Numbered from the stretch's first letter, positions 18,730 through 27,769 are shown. The stretch is 64,000 nt of DNA from Allobranchiibius huperziae (GCF_013410455.1 NZ_JACCFW010000001.1:2806929-2870928); one strand, 5' to 3'. Made by a program: numbers and translations. The notes: generated from the letters alone by a model not told the origin.

Positions 18730-19308
18730 ATGCCGGCACCGGGAGTACACACCGAGAACGAGGACGTCGCGCTCTTCCTGGGCGCGCAGATCGGCGCCAT
18801 CCGCAACGCGGCGTACGGGCTGACCGAGGCGCAGGCGCGCGAGACGCCCTGTCGCAGCACCCTTTCCATCGGAGGTCTGATCACGCATGCGATCTACGTG
18901 ATGGAGGGCAGGTTGCGGCGCGATGCGGAAGGCACTCGCACGACGGAGCTCACACCGGAGGGTTTCGCCAGATTCGCCGGCAGCTTCGCCCTGGCCGAGG
19001 ACGACACCCTGGAGGCTGCGCTGCAGCGGTTCGACGCCGCTGCCGAGGCCTACCTGGCCAGCGTGCGCTCCGCCGATCCCGATGCCACATCCATCGAGCC
19101 GCCGGCGCCCTGGGACGGCGTGCTGGAGGACACCCCCACGAAGGAGCGGTTCTACCTGCTGCACCACATCGAGGAGCTGGCCCGGCACGCCGGGCACGCC
19201 GACATCATCCGGGAGCAGATCGACGGAGCCGACGGAGCATCGCTCGCGGCCGCGTCCGAGGGGCGCCCGGCCAACGACTTCGTCAAGCCCTGGTCGCCGC
19301 CCGGGTGA
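18730..19308 (+). CDS. DinB/DUF664-family putative metal-dependent thiol transferase
   Basis: A 192-residue helical-bundle protein starting at ATG 18730 with GAGAGGA 5 nt upstream. Histidines that bind metal in the DinB superfamily are visible: H in [13 protein letters not shown] and the [17 protein letters not shown] cluster near residues 145-160. Actinobacterial members often use mycothiol for detoxification. It sits 10 nt before pxpA on the same strand and may be in that operon, although no functional link is obvious. Confidence 0.82.
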   Translation: MPAPGVHTENEDVALFLGAQIGAIRNAAYGLTEAQARETPCRSTLSIGGLITHAIYVMEGRLRRDAEGTRTTELTPEGFARFAGSFALAEDDTLEAALQRFDAAAEAYLASVRSADPDATSIEPPAPWDGVLEDTPTKERFYLLHHIEELARHAGHADIIREQIDGADGASLAAASEGRPANDFVKPWSPPG

Positions 19309-19318
19309 GAATGGCCCG

Positions 19319-20083
19319 GTGAGCGCCACCATCGACCTGAACGCCGACCTGGGTGAGAGCTTCGGTCGGTGGCAGCTCGGCGACGACGACGCCCTGCTGG
19401 AGCTGGTCACCTCCGCGAACGTGGCCTGCGGTTTCCACGCCGGCGACCCGGCCACGCTCGTGCGCACCTGCCAGGCCGCGGCTGCGGGCGGCGTACGGGT
19501 GGGCGCCCAGGTCGGCTATCGCGACCTGGCCGGATTCGGGCGCCGCTTCATCGACGTGTCACCGCAGGATCTCTTCGCGGACGTCGTCTATCAGATCGGG
19601 GCGCTCGACGGGATCGCCCGCACTCAGGGCACCCGGGTGGCATATGTCAAGCCGCACGGCGCGCTCTACAACACGATCGTGCACCACGAGGAGCAGGCCG
19701 CCGCGGTCGTGGCTGCCGTCCGCGCGGTCGACGAGAGCCTGCCGATCCTCGGGCTCCCGGGATCCGCGGTGCTGGCCGCGGCACGTGAGTCCGGTCTGCG
19801 GGCCGTCGCCGAGGCGTTCGCCGACCGCGCGTACACCGCCGACGGCGTCCTGGTCGACCGCCGCCGTCCCGGCGCCGTGCTCAACGACGCGGAAGCGGTC
19901 GCCGAGCGTGTGGTGGCGATGGTCGTCACCGGGCGGGTGCGTTCCATCGACGGGTCGGACGTGGAAGTGACCCCGGACTCGGTGTGCCTGCACGGCGATT
20001 CGCCGGGTGCCGTCGCCATGGCACGGGCGGTGCGCTCAGCCCTCTCGACAGCCGGGGTGCGGATCGCCTCGTTCCTGGACTGA
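19319..20083 (+). CDS. pxpA: 5-oxoprolinase subunit A (LamB/YcsF family)
   Basis: A 254-residue protein. It carries the [10 protein letters not shown] opening, ACGFHAGDP and [10 protein letters not shown] motifs of the family. With PxpB and PxpC it forms the prokaryotic ATP-dependent 5-oxoprolinase that opens pyroglutamate to glutamate. The start is GTG 19319; a nearby ATG (19311) is out of frame. The gene is 10 nt from pxpB, and the three-gene order A-B-C is the standard one. Confidence 0.93.
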   Translation: MSATIDLNADLGESFGRWQLGDDDALLELVTSANVACGFHAGDPATLVRTCQAAAAGGVRVGAQVGYRDLAGFGRRFIDVSPQDLFADVVYQIGALDGIARTQGTRVAYVKPHGALYNTIVHHEEQAAAVVAAVRAVDESLPILGLPGSAVLAAARESGLRAVAEAFADRAYTADGVLVDRRRPGAVLNDAEAVAERVVAMVVTGRVRSIDGSDVEVTPDSVCLHGDSPGAVAMARAVRSALSTAGVRIASFLD

Positions 20084-20093
20084 GGGTCGGGCG

Positions 20094-20720
20094 ATGCGAC
20101 TGCTGCCGTGCGGGGAGTCGGCCATCCTGGTCGAGCTGGACTCCACCGAGGAGCGGGACGCGCTGCACGACTGGTTGCGCTCGTCGCGCCCGGCCGCCGT
20201 CGCCTCATACGTCCCGGCGCATCTCACGGTGCTCGTCGTGGTCGTGACACCCGCGCAGGTGCCGTCGGTCGCCGACTGGCTGCGCGCCCTGACACTGTCC
20301 GACCCGCCCGCACGGCCGACCGGGGCGCCGGAGGAGCTCGTCGTGGAGGTGACCTACGACGGCGCCGATCTGCGCGATGTCGCCGACCATCTCGGCATCA
20401 CGCCGGACGAGGTCGTACGACGGCACACGCAGCAGCGCTGGCACGTCGAATTCGTCGGTTTCAAGCCCGGGTTCGGCTACCTGATCGGTGACAGCGGCGG
20501 CCTGCACGTGCCCCGCCGGGAGTCGCCGCGCACCCGCATCCCTCGGGGCGCGGTCGCACTGGCCGGCGACTACTCCGGTGTCTATCCATCGCCCTCACCC
20601 GGCGGGTGGCAGCTCATCGGGCACACCGGACAGGTGCTCTTCGACCCGGACGCCACGCCTGCCGCCCGGCTGACCGCCGGCACCGTGGTGCGCTTCGTCG
20701 AGGTGCCTGCCCGTGGCTGA
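20094..20720 (+). CDS. pxpB: 5-oxoprolinase subunit B (KipI-like)
   Basis: A 208-residue cyclophilin-like allophanate-hydrolase subunit 1 protein. The characteristic segment is FVGFKPGFGYL, with PRRESPRTRIPRG-type residues and SPSPGGWQLIG after it. It overlaps pxpC by 8 nt. In Bacillus the homologue KipI also inhibits a sporulation kinase; here the pxpABC context makes 5-oxoproline hydrolysis the likely role. Confidence 0.92.
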   Translation: MRLLPCGESAILVELDSTEERDALHDWLRSSRPAAVASYVPAHLTVLVVVVTPAQVPSVADWLRALTLSDPPARPTGAPEELVVEVTYDGADLRDVADHLGITPDEVVRRHTQQRWHVEFVGFKPGFGYLIGDSGGLHVPRRESPRTRIPRGAVALAGDYSGVYPSPSPGGWQLIGHTGQVLFDPDATPAARLTAGTVVRFVEVPARG

Positions 20721-21591
20721 GCTCGAGGTGCTGGCCGTCGGGCCGCAGGCGCTGGTCGAGGATCTCGGCAGGCCGGGGGTCGCGCACCTCGGCGTCCCCG
20801 CCTCCGGCGCTGCCGACCGCGCCTCGCTGGCGCAGGGCAATCGGCTCCTCGGCAACCCCGCGGGCGCCGCGGGCATCGAGGTGCTGCTCGGCGGCTTCGC
20901 CTGCCGCGCCGACTCCCCCGTGCTGCTCGCCCTCACGGGCGCACCGGTCGCCGCCACGCTCGATGACGAGCCGGCGCCCTTCGGCGCCCCGTTCGCCGTA
21001 CGCCGAGGCCAGCGGCTCACGCTCTCGACCCCGGAGCACGGGATGCGGACCTACCTCTGCGTGCGCGGCGGCCTCGGCGGCACCCGGCACTTCGGCAGCG
21101 TCGCCGCCGACCCGACCTCCGGGCTCGGCACCCCGCCCCTCGCGCCCGGCGACCGTCTTTCGATCGGGACCGCGTCCGATGAACCCACCGCAGGCCTCGC
21201 GGTCGCCGGTGTCGACACGGCGGGCGCCCCCATCGAGGTTCGCGCCACATGGGGACCGCGTCAGGACCGGCTGACCGGGCGCGCGGCCCGGCAGTTGGCC
21301 GAGGGCGTCTGGACCGTCAGCCCGCAGCTCGACCGGGTGGGCATCCGCCTCGACGGCGCCACGCTCAGCCTGCGCAGCGACGAACAGCTGAGCAGCGAGG
21401 GCGTCGTCCGCGGCGCGGTCCAGGTGCCGCCGTCCGGTGCTCCGGTGATCTTCCTGGCCGACCACCCCACGACCGGCGGGTACCCCGTAGTGGCCGTGGT
21501 GACCGATCGCGACACCGACCGGCTCGCTCAACTGCGCCCCGGTGACCGACTCCGGCTGCGGCTGCGCCCCGTGTCCTGGAGCACCGACTGA
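20713..21591 (+). CDS. pxpC: 5-oxoprolinase subunit C (KipA-like)
   Basis: A 292-residue biotin-dependent carboxylase-like (allophanate hydrolase subunit 2) protein. It begins LEVLAVGPQALVEDLGRPG, has GVPASGAADRASL, and ends GYPVVAVVTDRD ... LRPGDRLRLR, all typical of KipA/PxpC. GTG 20713 overlaps the end of pxpB by 8 nt. It is the last gene of the operon; the stop lies 9 bp from the convergent truA stop. Confidence 0.92.
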   Translation: MAELEVLAVGPQALVEDLGRPGVAHLGVPASGAADRASLAQGNRLLGNPAGAAGIEVLLGGFACRADSPVLLALTGAPVAATLDDEPAPFGAPFAVRRGQRLTLSTPEHGMRTYLCVRGGLGGTRHFGSVAADPTSGLGTPPLAPGDRLSIGTASDEPTAGLAVAGVDTAGAPIEVRATWGPRQDRLTGRAARQLAEGVWTVSPQLDRVGIRLDGATLSLRSDEQLSSEGVVRGAVQVPPSGAPVIFLADHPTTGGYPVVAVVTDRDTDRLAQLRPGDRLRLRLRPVSWSTD

Positions 21592-21600
21592 GCCTGCAGC

Positions 21601-22431
21601 TCAGATCGGGTCGCGCGTCCTGCGGGACTGCGCGGCCCGCGCCGCCAGTTCGTCGTCGGGCGGGTAGGTGACCTCTTCGAGGCACAGTCCGTGCGGTGGC
21701 ATGACCGTCACCGCCGGGTGGCGACCGCGCTCGCGCAGCACCTGAGTCGGCCACTGCACCTCCCGGCGCCCTTCGCCGACCGGCAGCACGACACCCACCA
21801 GCGACCGCACCATCGAGTGGCAGAAGGCGTCGGCGAGCACGGTGGCCGCCACCGTGCCGTCCTCCTCGCGCACCCAGCGGTAGTCCAACAGGGTGCGCAC
21901 CGTGGTCGCACCCTCCCGCCGTTTGCAGAACGCCGCGAAGTCGTTCAGGCCCACCAGGTTCTGCGCCGCGGCGTCCATCAGACCCACGTCGACGGGGTGC
22001 TTGACCAGGACGGTGTCGCGGCGCCGCACCGGGTCGAGGGTCGCCGGGTCATCGCAGATCCGATAGCTGTAGCGACGGCTGGTGGCCGAGAAGCGCGCGT
22101 CGAAGCCCTCCGGCGCCCGCTGCACCCGGCGGACGACCACGTCGCGCGGCAGCACCCCGTTCAGGCGACGCACGGCGGCATCGGCCGGCGTCCGTGGTGA
22201 GCGAGCGGGCAACCCCTCGTACGACGCGTCGTCCAGGTCGAGGTGGCAGACGGCGCCTCGCGCGTGCACTCCGGCATCGGTGCGCCCCGCGACGGTCAGA
22301 CGGGGTGCGTCCTGGCGCAGGATCGTCCCCCACGCCTGCGCCAGTGTCTCCTCGACGGTCCGCAGACCGGGTTGTGCAGCCCACCCCGAGAAGTCGCTGC
22401 CGTCGTACCCGAAGTCCATCCGCAGCCGCAC
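21601..22431 (-). CDS. truA: tRNA pseudouridine(38-40) synthase
   Basis: A 276-residue enzyme. The catalytic aspartate is D52 in GRTDAGVHARG; the opening RMDFGYDGSDFSGW and FMVRSLVG-like C-terminal segment (CHSMVRSLVGVVLPVGEG) complete the family pattern. It isomerises uridines 38-40 in tRNA anticodon arms. The GTG start at 22431 matches the family N-terminus. In many actinobacteria truA directly follows rplQ; here a plus-strand MFS gene and a small ORF separate them. Confidence 0.95.
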   Translation of the reverse strand: MRLRMDFGYDGSDFSGWAAQPGLRTVEETLAQAWGTILRQDAPRLTVAGRTDAGVHARGAVCHLDLDDASYEGLPARSPRTPADAAVRRLNGVLPRDVVVRRVQRAPEGFDARFSATSRRYSYRICDDPATLDPVRRRDTVLVKHPVDVGLMDAAAQNLVGLNDFAAFCKRREGATTVRTLLDYRWVREEDGTVAATVLADAFCHSMVRSLVGVVLPVGEGRREVQWPTQVLRERGRHPAVTVMPPHGLCLEEVTYPPDDELAARAAQSRRTRDPI

Positions 22432-22513
22432 GCGTAGAGGGTATCCGGCGGCGCGTCAGGTCACATCGGCCAACGGACCCCGTCGTACGCCGCGGACGTG
22501 CCACCATGCGCTG

Positions 22514-23749
22514 GTGCCCCCACCCGCAGACTTCACCCGACGCCGGGTCGCGGTGGCCGGCGGGTTCGCCACCCAGGGCCTGGTCTTCATCGCGCTCAGC
22601 ACCAGGCTCCCGGCGATCCAGCACCGGTTCCACATCGGACCGGGCGAGTTCTCGGCACTGCTGCTGGCCCTGGTGGCCGCCGCCGGGGCCGGCTCCCTCA
22701 CCGCCGAGCAACTGGCACCCCGGCGGGGAAGCGCCACCGCGCTACGCGTCGGTTTCACCCTCATGCTCCTCGCGCTGCCGGTCGTCGGGTTCAGTCATCG
22801 GCTGTGGCTGCTCGCGATCGGGATGGCGCTCTACGGCTGGGCTCTCGGCATGGTCGACGCCACGACGAACATGCAGGGAGTGACACTCGAGCACGCGGTG
22901 GGTCGCCCGATCATGCCGACCTTCCACGCCGCATGGACCCTTGGCGGCATCCTCGGCACCCTGCTGGCGCTGGCGTTGACCCACGTGTCCCTGGGGGTCG
23001 CCGCGCTCGTCCTCGCTCTCCTGCCCCTGGCCGCCATCTTCCTGCCGTACCTGCGGGCGAGCGGACCCTTCGAGGCGGAGCCGCCGACGGACCTGGGACC
23101 CGCGGGCGTCGAGGTGCCGTGGCGTCGCATCCTCGTGGTCGGCGCGGCCCTGGTGCTCTTCTACATGGTCGACACGGCGGTCACCACGTGGGGGCCCACC
23201 TACCTGGACCGCACGTTCGGTGCCCCGGGAGGACTCGTCGCGGTCGCCACGCTGCCCTACCTCGTGGCGTCCCTGATCGGTCGTGGGTCAGGTGATCGCC
23301 TGGCGGCGCGCTTCGGGGCCACGCCGCTGCTGCGGGTGGGCGCCTGCCTCGGCGCGGTGGGACTCGCGATCGTCGTCCTCGCGCCGTCCTCGTACGTCGC
23401 GATGGGCGGCTTCGTGGTCCTCGGCGTCGGTGTCGCGGTGGTCGCGCCCCTGAGCTTCTCCGCGGCGGCGTCCATCGCCCACGAAGGGTCCGGGCTCGAC
23501 CCCGCGGCCGAGCGCGCACGGGTCGACGCGGTCATCGCGCGCTTCAACCAGTTCAACTATCTAGGTGCGGTGCTGGGGTCGGTGATGACCGGAGCGGTCG
23601 GGAAGGATTCGCTGCGCTACGGATTCGCCCTCCCGATGGTGCTGATCCTCGGCATCGTCCCGCTCGCCCGGGCCTTCGGCCGCGACGCCGGCTCCCGGGG
23701 AACGACGACAGGGTCGCAGCGCGCCGTAGAGGGCGCGCCACGACCCTGA
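22514..23749 (+). CDS. MFS transporter
   Basis: A 411-residue permease with about 12 hydrophobic segments and the central loop expected between TM6 and TM7 (residues about 190-210, acidic and Pro-rich). It opens with a basic segment FTRRRVAVAGGF and has LSTRLPAIQHRF after TM1, resembling the FucP/YbjJ-like branch. Substrate is unknown. The GTG start 22514 is chosen because the first membrane segment follows at once. Its last codons form the left arm of a hairpin terminator. It is divergent from truA. Confidence 0.88.
   Translation: MPPPADFTRRRVAVAGGFATQGLVFIALSTRLPAIQHRFHIGPGEFSALLLALVAAAGAGSLTAEQLAPRRGSATALRVGFTLMLLALPVVGFSHRLWLLAIGMALYGWALGMVDATTNMQGVTLEHAVGRPIMPTFHAAWTLGGILGTLLALALTHVSLGVAALVLALLPLAAIFLPYLRASGPFEAEPPTDLGPAGVEVPWRRILVVGAALVLFYMVDTAVTTWGPTYLDRTFGAPGGLVAVATLPYLVASLIGRGSGDRLAARFGATPLLRVGACLGAVGLAIVVLAPSSYVAMGGFVVLGVGVAVVAPLSFSAAASIAHEGSGLDPAAERARVDAVIARFNQFNYLGAVLGSVMTGAVGKDSLRYGFALPMVLILGIVPLARAFGRDAGSRGTTTGSQRAVEGAPRP
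23710..23747 (+). terminator. Hairpin terminator overlapping the 3' end of the MFS gene
   Basis: Arms AGGGTCGCAGCGCGCC and GGCGCGCCACGACCCT pair with two central mismatches around a 6-nt loop. The hairpin lies within the last codons of the MFS gene and faces the convergent small ORF. Its stem resembles that at 16843-16880. Confidence 0.65.
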
Positions 23750-23765
23750 TCTGGCTGGAGAACGC

Positions 23766-23927
23766 TCAGCCGTTGGTCGCCTCCGGGTCATCCGAAGCGG
23801 ACTCCGCGTCAGCCGCGGTCGCCCCGGCCGAGGCCGTCTGCGCGCTCTTGTCGTCCGCTTCGGTGGTGCCTGCGGGAGCATCCTGCTCATGTTCAGGGGT
23901 CGTGCCGACGTCGCTGGGATCGGTCAT
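23766..23927 (-). CDS. Small acidic hypothetical protein (53 aa)
   Basis: A 53-residue frame with a perfect AGGAGG (23938-23933) 5 nt before ATG 23927. The product is highly acidic and Ala/Thr/Asp/Glu-rich, with no aromatic residue, no cysteine and no hydrophobic core, so it is expected to be disordered. It lies 146 nt downstream of rplQ beyond a hairpin, on the same strand, and converges on the MFS gene. It resembles the acidic tails seen on actinobacterial ribosomal proteins. The ribosome site is the main evidence for it being a gene. Confidence 0.55.
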   Translation of the reverse strand: MTDPSDVGTTPEHEQDAPAGTTEADDKSAQTASAGATAADAESASDDPEATNG

Positions 23928-24020
23928 CGATTCCTCCTAGGGGCGAAGTTGTGCCGCCCCCAGCCTCGCATCCCGCCGGCCGCCCCGCGGCAGCGCCGGG
24001 TCGCCATGTCCGGGGACGGC

Positions 24021-24055
24021 GAAGGGCCGCCACCCCATCGGGGTGACGGCCCTTC
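24021..24055 (-). terminator. Hairpin terminator after rplQ
   Basis: The 16-bp arms GAAGGGCCGCCACCCC and GGGGTGACGGCCCTTC, with one mismatch and a 3-nt loop, lie 18 nt beyond the rplQ stop. They mark the end of the alpha ribosomal operon. Confidence 0.8.
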
Positions 24056-24072
24056 GACCAGGGTGTCCTGGG

Positions 24073-24789
24073 TCAGTCGTCGGATTCGGACGAGGCGTCG
24101 GACGCCTCTTCCGGCGCACCGGCCTGTGCGGCCTCGCCGCCGGCCGGCTCGAAACCGGCCGCAGCTGCTGCCTCGGGCGTGGTGAACCAGACCTCGGCCA
24201 CCGTCGACTCGAACCAACGCGAACCCTCGACGTGGTACTTCATGGAGTCCTCGTTGCCCTTGACCACGAACTTCTCGGGGTCGGGCGACGCGCCGCCGTC
24301 CAGGGGGGCGGCCGAGTCGGCGCCGTACTTGCCCTCGGCGGTCTTCGCGGAGTCGTCAGCCTTGTCGGCAGCTGAACGCCGGGTGGCGCCCTCTGCCTCG
24401 GCGACGACGGCGCGCTTGGGCTTGGCGTTGACGGTCTCGCGGACCAGCTCGATCACGGCCATCGGGGCGTTGTCGCCCTTGCGCGGCGCGATCTTGGTGA
24501 TCCGGGTGTAACCGCCGCTGCGCTCGGCCATGTCGGGCGCGATCTCGGTGAAGAGACGGTGTACGACGCCCTTGTCGCGCACCACCGTCAGCACCCGGCG
24601 ACGGGCGTGCAGGTCACCGCGCTTGGCGAAGGTGACCAGGCGCTCGGCCAGCGGACGCAACCGCTTGGCCTTGGCCTCGGTGGTGGTGATCCGGTCGTGC
24701 TCGAACAACGCCGTGGCCAGGTTGGCCAGGATGAGCCGCTCGTGCGCAGGACCGCCGCCGACGCGGGGGCCCTTGGTAGGGGTAGGCAT
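24073..24789 (-). CDS. rplQ: 50S ribosomal protein L17 with a C-terminal extension containing a 'sunset'-like domain
   Basis: A 238-residue protein, about twice the usual L17 length. Residues 1-120 are canonical L17 ([23 protein letters not shown] segment, [18 protein letters not shown]). Residues about 125-165 are an Ala/Asp-rich linker. Residues about 170-215 ([19 protein letters not shown] and [20 protein letters not shown]) match the short 'sunset' domain found on actinobacterial proteins. An acidic tail follows. The domain's role is unknown. Confidence 0.95.
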   Translation of the reverse strand: MPTPTKGPRVGGGPAHERLILANLATALFEHDRITTTEAKAKRLRPLAERLVTFAKRGDLHARRRVLTVVRDKGVVHRLFTEIAPDMAERSGGYTRITKIAPRKGDNAPMAVIELVRETVNAKPKRAVVAEAEGATRRSAADKADDSAKTAEGKYGADSAAPLDGGASPDPEKFVVKGNEDSMKYHVEGSRWFESTVAEVWFTTPEAAAAAGFEPAGGEAAQAGAPEEASDASSESDD

Positions 24790-24842
24790 TGAATCTCCTT
24801 GGTCTACGAATCACGCTGCGGTGGCAGCGGATTCAAAGCGGC

Positions 24843-25874
24843 TCAGTACTGCTCGTCCTCGGCAAAACTGACGTCGGTCTCGGGTGCATCCTCATCGTCG
24901 TCGTACCGGTCGGCGATGGCGCTCGCGTCGAACCCGGGAGGGCTGTCCTTGAGCTGCAGACCCATCTCGACCAGCTTCTCCTTGACCTCGTCGATCGACT
25001 TGGCACCGAAGTTGCGGATGTCGAGCAGGTCGGCCTCGCTGCGTCCGACGAGCTCACCCACGGTGTGGATGCCCTCGCGCTTGAGGCAGTTGTAGGAGCG
25101 GACGGTGAGGTCCAGGTCCTCGATCGGCATCGACAGGTGAGCCGCAAGAACGGCGTCCGTCGGCGAGGGGCCCATGTCGATGCCTTCGGCCTCGACGTTG
25201 AGCTCGCGGGCCAGACCGAAGAGCTCGACCAGCGTCTTACCGGCCGAGGCCATCGCGTCACGGGGGGCCATCGAGTTCTTGGTCTCGACGTCCACGATCA
25301 GCTTGTCGAAGTCGGTGCGCTGCTCCACACGGGTGGCCTCGACCTTGTAGGTCACGGACAGCACCGGGGAGTAGATGGAGTCGACCGGGATACGGCCGAT
25401 CTCCTGGTCGGCGGACTTGTTCTGCTGGGCGGAGACGTAACCGCGGCCACGCTCGACCGTCAGCTCCATCTCGACCTTGCCGGAGTCGTTCAGCGTCGCG
25501 ATCTGCAGGTCGGGGTTGTGCACCTCGACACCGGCGGGCGGCGCGATGTCCGCGGCCGTGACGGCGCCGGGGCCCTGCTTGCGCAGGTACATGACCACAG
25601 GCTCGTCCTGCTCGGAGGACACCACCAGGCTCTTGATGTTGAGGATGATCTCGGTGACGTCTTCCTTGACACCGGGGATCGTGGTGAATTCGTGCTGCAC
25701 ACCATCGATGCGCAGGCTGGTGACGGAAGCACCGGGGATGCTGGACAGCAGGGTCCGGCGCAGGGAGTTGCCGAGCGTGTAGCCGAAGCCGGGCTCCAGC
25801 GGCTCGATGACGAACCGTGAGCGGTTGTCGGCGACGACTTCCTCGCTCAGGGTGGGGCGCTGTGCGATGAGCAC
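24843..25874 (-). CDS. rpoA: DNA-directed RNA polymerase subunit alpha
   Basis: A 343-residue alpha subunit. The N-terminal domain handles assembly ([30 protein letters not shown]), and the C-terminal domain with helix-hairpin-helix ([32 protein letters not shown]) contacts activators and UP elements. An ATG lies six codons upstream (25892), but GTG 25874 follows an AGGAAAG site at 6 nt and matches the family start [11 protein letters not shown]. It is 53 nt upstream of rplQ. Confidence 0.97.
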   Translation of the reverse strand: MLIAQRPTLSEEVVADNRSRFVIEPLEPGFGYTLGNSLRRTLLSSIPGASVTSLRIDGVQHEFTTIPGVKEDVTEIILNIKSLVVSSEQDEPVVMYLRKQGPGAVTAADIAPPAGVEVHNPDLQIATLNDSGKVEMELTVERGRGYVSAQQNKSADQEIGRIPVDSIYSPVLSVTYKVEATRVEQRTDFDKLIVDVETKNSMAPRDAMASAGKTLVELFGLARELNVEAEGIDMGPSPTDAVLAAHLSMPIEDLDLTVRSYNCLKREGIHTVGELVGRSEADLLDIRNFGAKSIDEVKEKLVEMGLQLKDSPPGFDASAIADRYDDDEDAPETDVSFAEDEQY

Positions 25875-25971
25875 TGTTTCTTTCCTTCCCACGGGCGACC
25901 GCTATTTGACGCCTCGTGTACGCAGCGCGTGAGCTTCGGTCCACTCACGCGCGTTCTGCAGCGACCTTCAC

Positions 25972-26021
25972 CGGTTGTCAGCGGATTCGAGGCGTATCCG
26001 CCAGGAATCCGCTGACAACCG
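25972..26021. repeat. 50-bp palindromic element, copy 1
   Basis: Perfect 16-bp inverted repeat CGGTTGTCAGCGGATT / AATCCGCTGACAACCG around an 18-nt loop, in the rpsD-rpoA gap. The same arms with the same loop length recur at 62465-62514, but the loops differ. It is too far from a T-run to be a classical terminator, and lies inside an operon. Confidence 0.85.
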
Positions 26022-26029
26022 AAGAGGGA

Positions 26030-26638
26030 TCAGTTCTTGGAGTAGAGCTCCACGATCAGCTGCTCGGTCAGCACGCTGTCGATCTGCGCGCGGGTCGGCA
26101 GCGAGTGCACCAGGATCTGCAGCGTGCCGGGCACGACGTGCAGCCAGGCCGGGACCGGGCGCTCACCGAAGGTCTCGCGAGCCAGCTGGATCGGGAAGAT
26201 CTCGCGGGACTTCTCGCGGACGGTGATGATGTCGTACTGCTCCACCCGGTAGGACGGGATGTCGACGTTCTTGCCGTTGACCTGGAAGTGGCCGTGGCTG
26301 ACCAGCTGACGCGACGCCCGACGGGTGCGGGCGAGGCCGGCGCGGTAGACCACGTTGTCCAGCCGCGACTCCAGGATGGTGAGGAGCACCTCACCGGTCC
26401 GGCCCTGACGGCGGACGGCTTCCTTGTAGTAGCGGACGAACTGCTTCTCCATGATGCCGTAGGTGAAGCGAGCCTTCTGCTTCTCCTGCAGCTGCAGGAG
26501 GTACTCGTTCTCCTGGATCCGGCCGCGGCCGTGCTGGCCGGGCGGGAAGGGGCGCATCTCGAAGGATTTGTCACCCCCGACGAGGTCGGTCTTGAGGCGA
26601 CGCGACTTCTTGGTGATGGGGCCGGTGTAACGGGCCAT
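26030..26638 (-). CDS. rpsD: 30S ribosomal protein S4
   Basis: A 202-residue S4, a primary 16S rRNA binder. The N-terminal region has no zinc cysteines (C-minus form). The S4 RNA-binding domain is at residues about 90-155 (SRLDNVVYRAGLARTRRASRQLVSHGHF split across helices). The start has AAGGAG 9 nt upstream. The stop lies 8 bp from the palindromic element at 25972-26021. Confidence 0.97.
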   Translation of the reverse strand: MARYTGPITKKSRRLKTDLVGGDKSFEMRPFPPGQHGRGRIQENEYLLQLQEKQKARFTYGIMEKQFVRYYKEAVRRQGRTGEVLLTILESRLDNVVYRAGLARTRRASRQLVSHGHFQVNGKNVDIPSYRVEQYDIITVREKSREIFPIQLARETFGERPVPAWLHVVPGTLQILVHSLPTRAQIDSVLTEQLIVELYSKN

Positions 26639-26672
26639 GATTCAGATCTCCTTGAAAGACTCGGGTCGGCGC

Positions 26673-27077
26673 TCAGCTACGACGCTTGGGCTGGCGGACA
26701 CCGTTGTGCGGCTGAGGGGTGACGTCCTGGATGGCGCCGACCTCGAGGCCGGCGGCGGCCAGGGAGCGGATCGCGGTCTCACGACCGGAGCCGGGGCCCT
26801 TGACGAAGACGTCGACCTTCTTCATGCCGTGCTCCATCGCCCGACGCGCGGCGGCCTCGGCGGCCATCTGCGCGGCGTACGGCGTGGACTTGCGGGAGCC
26901 CTTGAATCCGACCTGACCGGACGAGGCCCATGCGATGACGGCGCCGTTGGGGTCGGTGATCGAGACAATCGTGTTGTTGAAGGTGCTGCGGACGTAGGCG
27001 TGGCCTGCCGCAACGTTCTTCTTCTCCTTGCGGCGCACTTTCTTGGCGCCGGCCGCGGGGCGGCTCTTGGGAGGCAT
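26673..27077 (-). CDS. rpsK: 30S ribosomal protein S11
   Basis: A 134-residue S11 of the platform: basic N-terminal tail, then [34 protein letters not shown], and the terminal [12 protein letters not shown]. Length and ends fit the family. Gap of 34 nt to rpsD and 74 nt from rpsM in the alpha operon. Confidence 0.97.
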   Translation of the reverse strand: MPPKSRPAAGAKKVRRKEKKNVAAGHAYVRSTFNNTIVSITDPNGAVIAWASSGQVGFKGSRKSTPYAAQMAAEAAARRAMEHGMKKVDVFVKGPGSGRETAIRSLAAAGLEVGAIQDVTPQPHNGVRQPKRRS

Positions 27078-27151
27078 ATGTATGAATCTCCTGGTTCGAC
27101 TTCAGCGAGTAACGAGGGTGGAAGAGCGAAGGGACGGACCCCGGCGGGGTC

Positions 27152-27526
27152 TTACTTCGCCTTCTTGCGGCCGGCGACGGTGCGCTTGGGGCCCTTGCGG
27201 GTACGCGCGTTGGTCTTGGTGCGCTGGCCGTGCACGGGCAGGCCGCGACGGTGACGCAGGCCCTGGTAGGAACCGATCTCCACCTTGCGGCGGATGTCGG
27301 CGGCCACCTCACGGCGCAGGTCACCTTCGAGGCGGAAACTCGCCTCGAGGTGGTCGCGGAGCTGAACCAGCTCCTCCTCGCTGAGGTCACGGACACGGGT
27401 GTCCGGGTTGACGCCGGTTGCTTCCAGCGTCTGGGTGGCGCGGGTGCGACCCACGCCGTAGATGTAGGTGAGTGCGACCTCGACGCGCTTCTCGCGCGGC
27501 AGGTCGACACCGATGAGGCGTGCCAT
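27152..27526 (-). CDS. rpsM: 30S ribosomal protein S13
   Basis: A 124-residue S13 of the 30S head: opening [20 protein letters not shown], helix-hairpin-helix [13 protein letters not shown], then [20 protein letters not shown] and a basic tail. It is the first gene of the rpsM-rpsK-rpsD-rpoA-rplQ group. A 243-nt gap separates it from rpmJ and holds a 20-bp perfect palindrome. Confidence 0.97.
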   Translation of the reverse strand: MARLIGVDLPREKRVEVALTYIYGVGRTRATQTLEATGVNPDTRVRDLSEEELVQLRDHLEASFRLEGDLRREVAADIRRKVEIGSYQGLRHRRGLPVHGQRTKTNARTRKGPKRTVAGRKKAK

Positions 27527-27671
27527 CTGGCGGTTCTCCTGTGTGTCTTCGGAGGTCTGGTGCGGGTACCGGTCCCATGACCAGCCGGAGAGGGCTGAGA
27601 TGGGTCCCCGGCCTCCGAGCCGGGGGTGACGTCCGGTGAGGGGTGCTCACCGGGGCCGGGTACCTGCAATA

Positions 27672-27691
27672 GCGACGACGTACGTCGTCGC
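27672..27691. repeat. Perfect 20-bp palindrome in the rpmJ-rpsM gap
   Basis: GCGACGACGTACGTCGTCGC is its own reverse complement. It lies 146 nt upstream of the rpsM start and shares the 12-bp core CGACGTACGTCG with the palindrome at 35051-35064. A further GTCGTCGTA follows at 27703. It could be an operator or an RNA hairpin. Confidence 0.7.
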
Positions 27692-27769
27692 ACTGATATC
27701 TGTCGTCGTATGAAGTTGTGACGTGCGCGTTCTAGGCGAAGAACGCGACCGCTGCCGGTTGGCTGCGGG

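Noticed and set aside
25972-26021. The 50-bp palindrome as an ordinary terminator of rpsD
   Set aside because: It sits inside an operon before rpoA, has an 18-nt loop, and recurs with identical arms far away, which is not typical of terminators.
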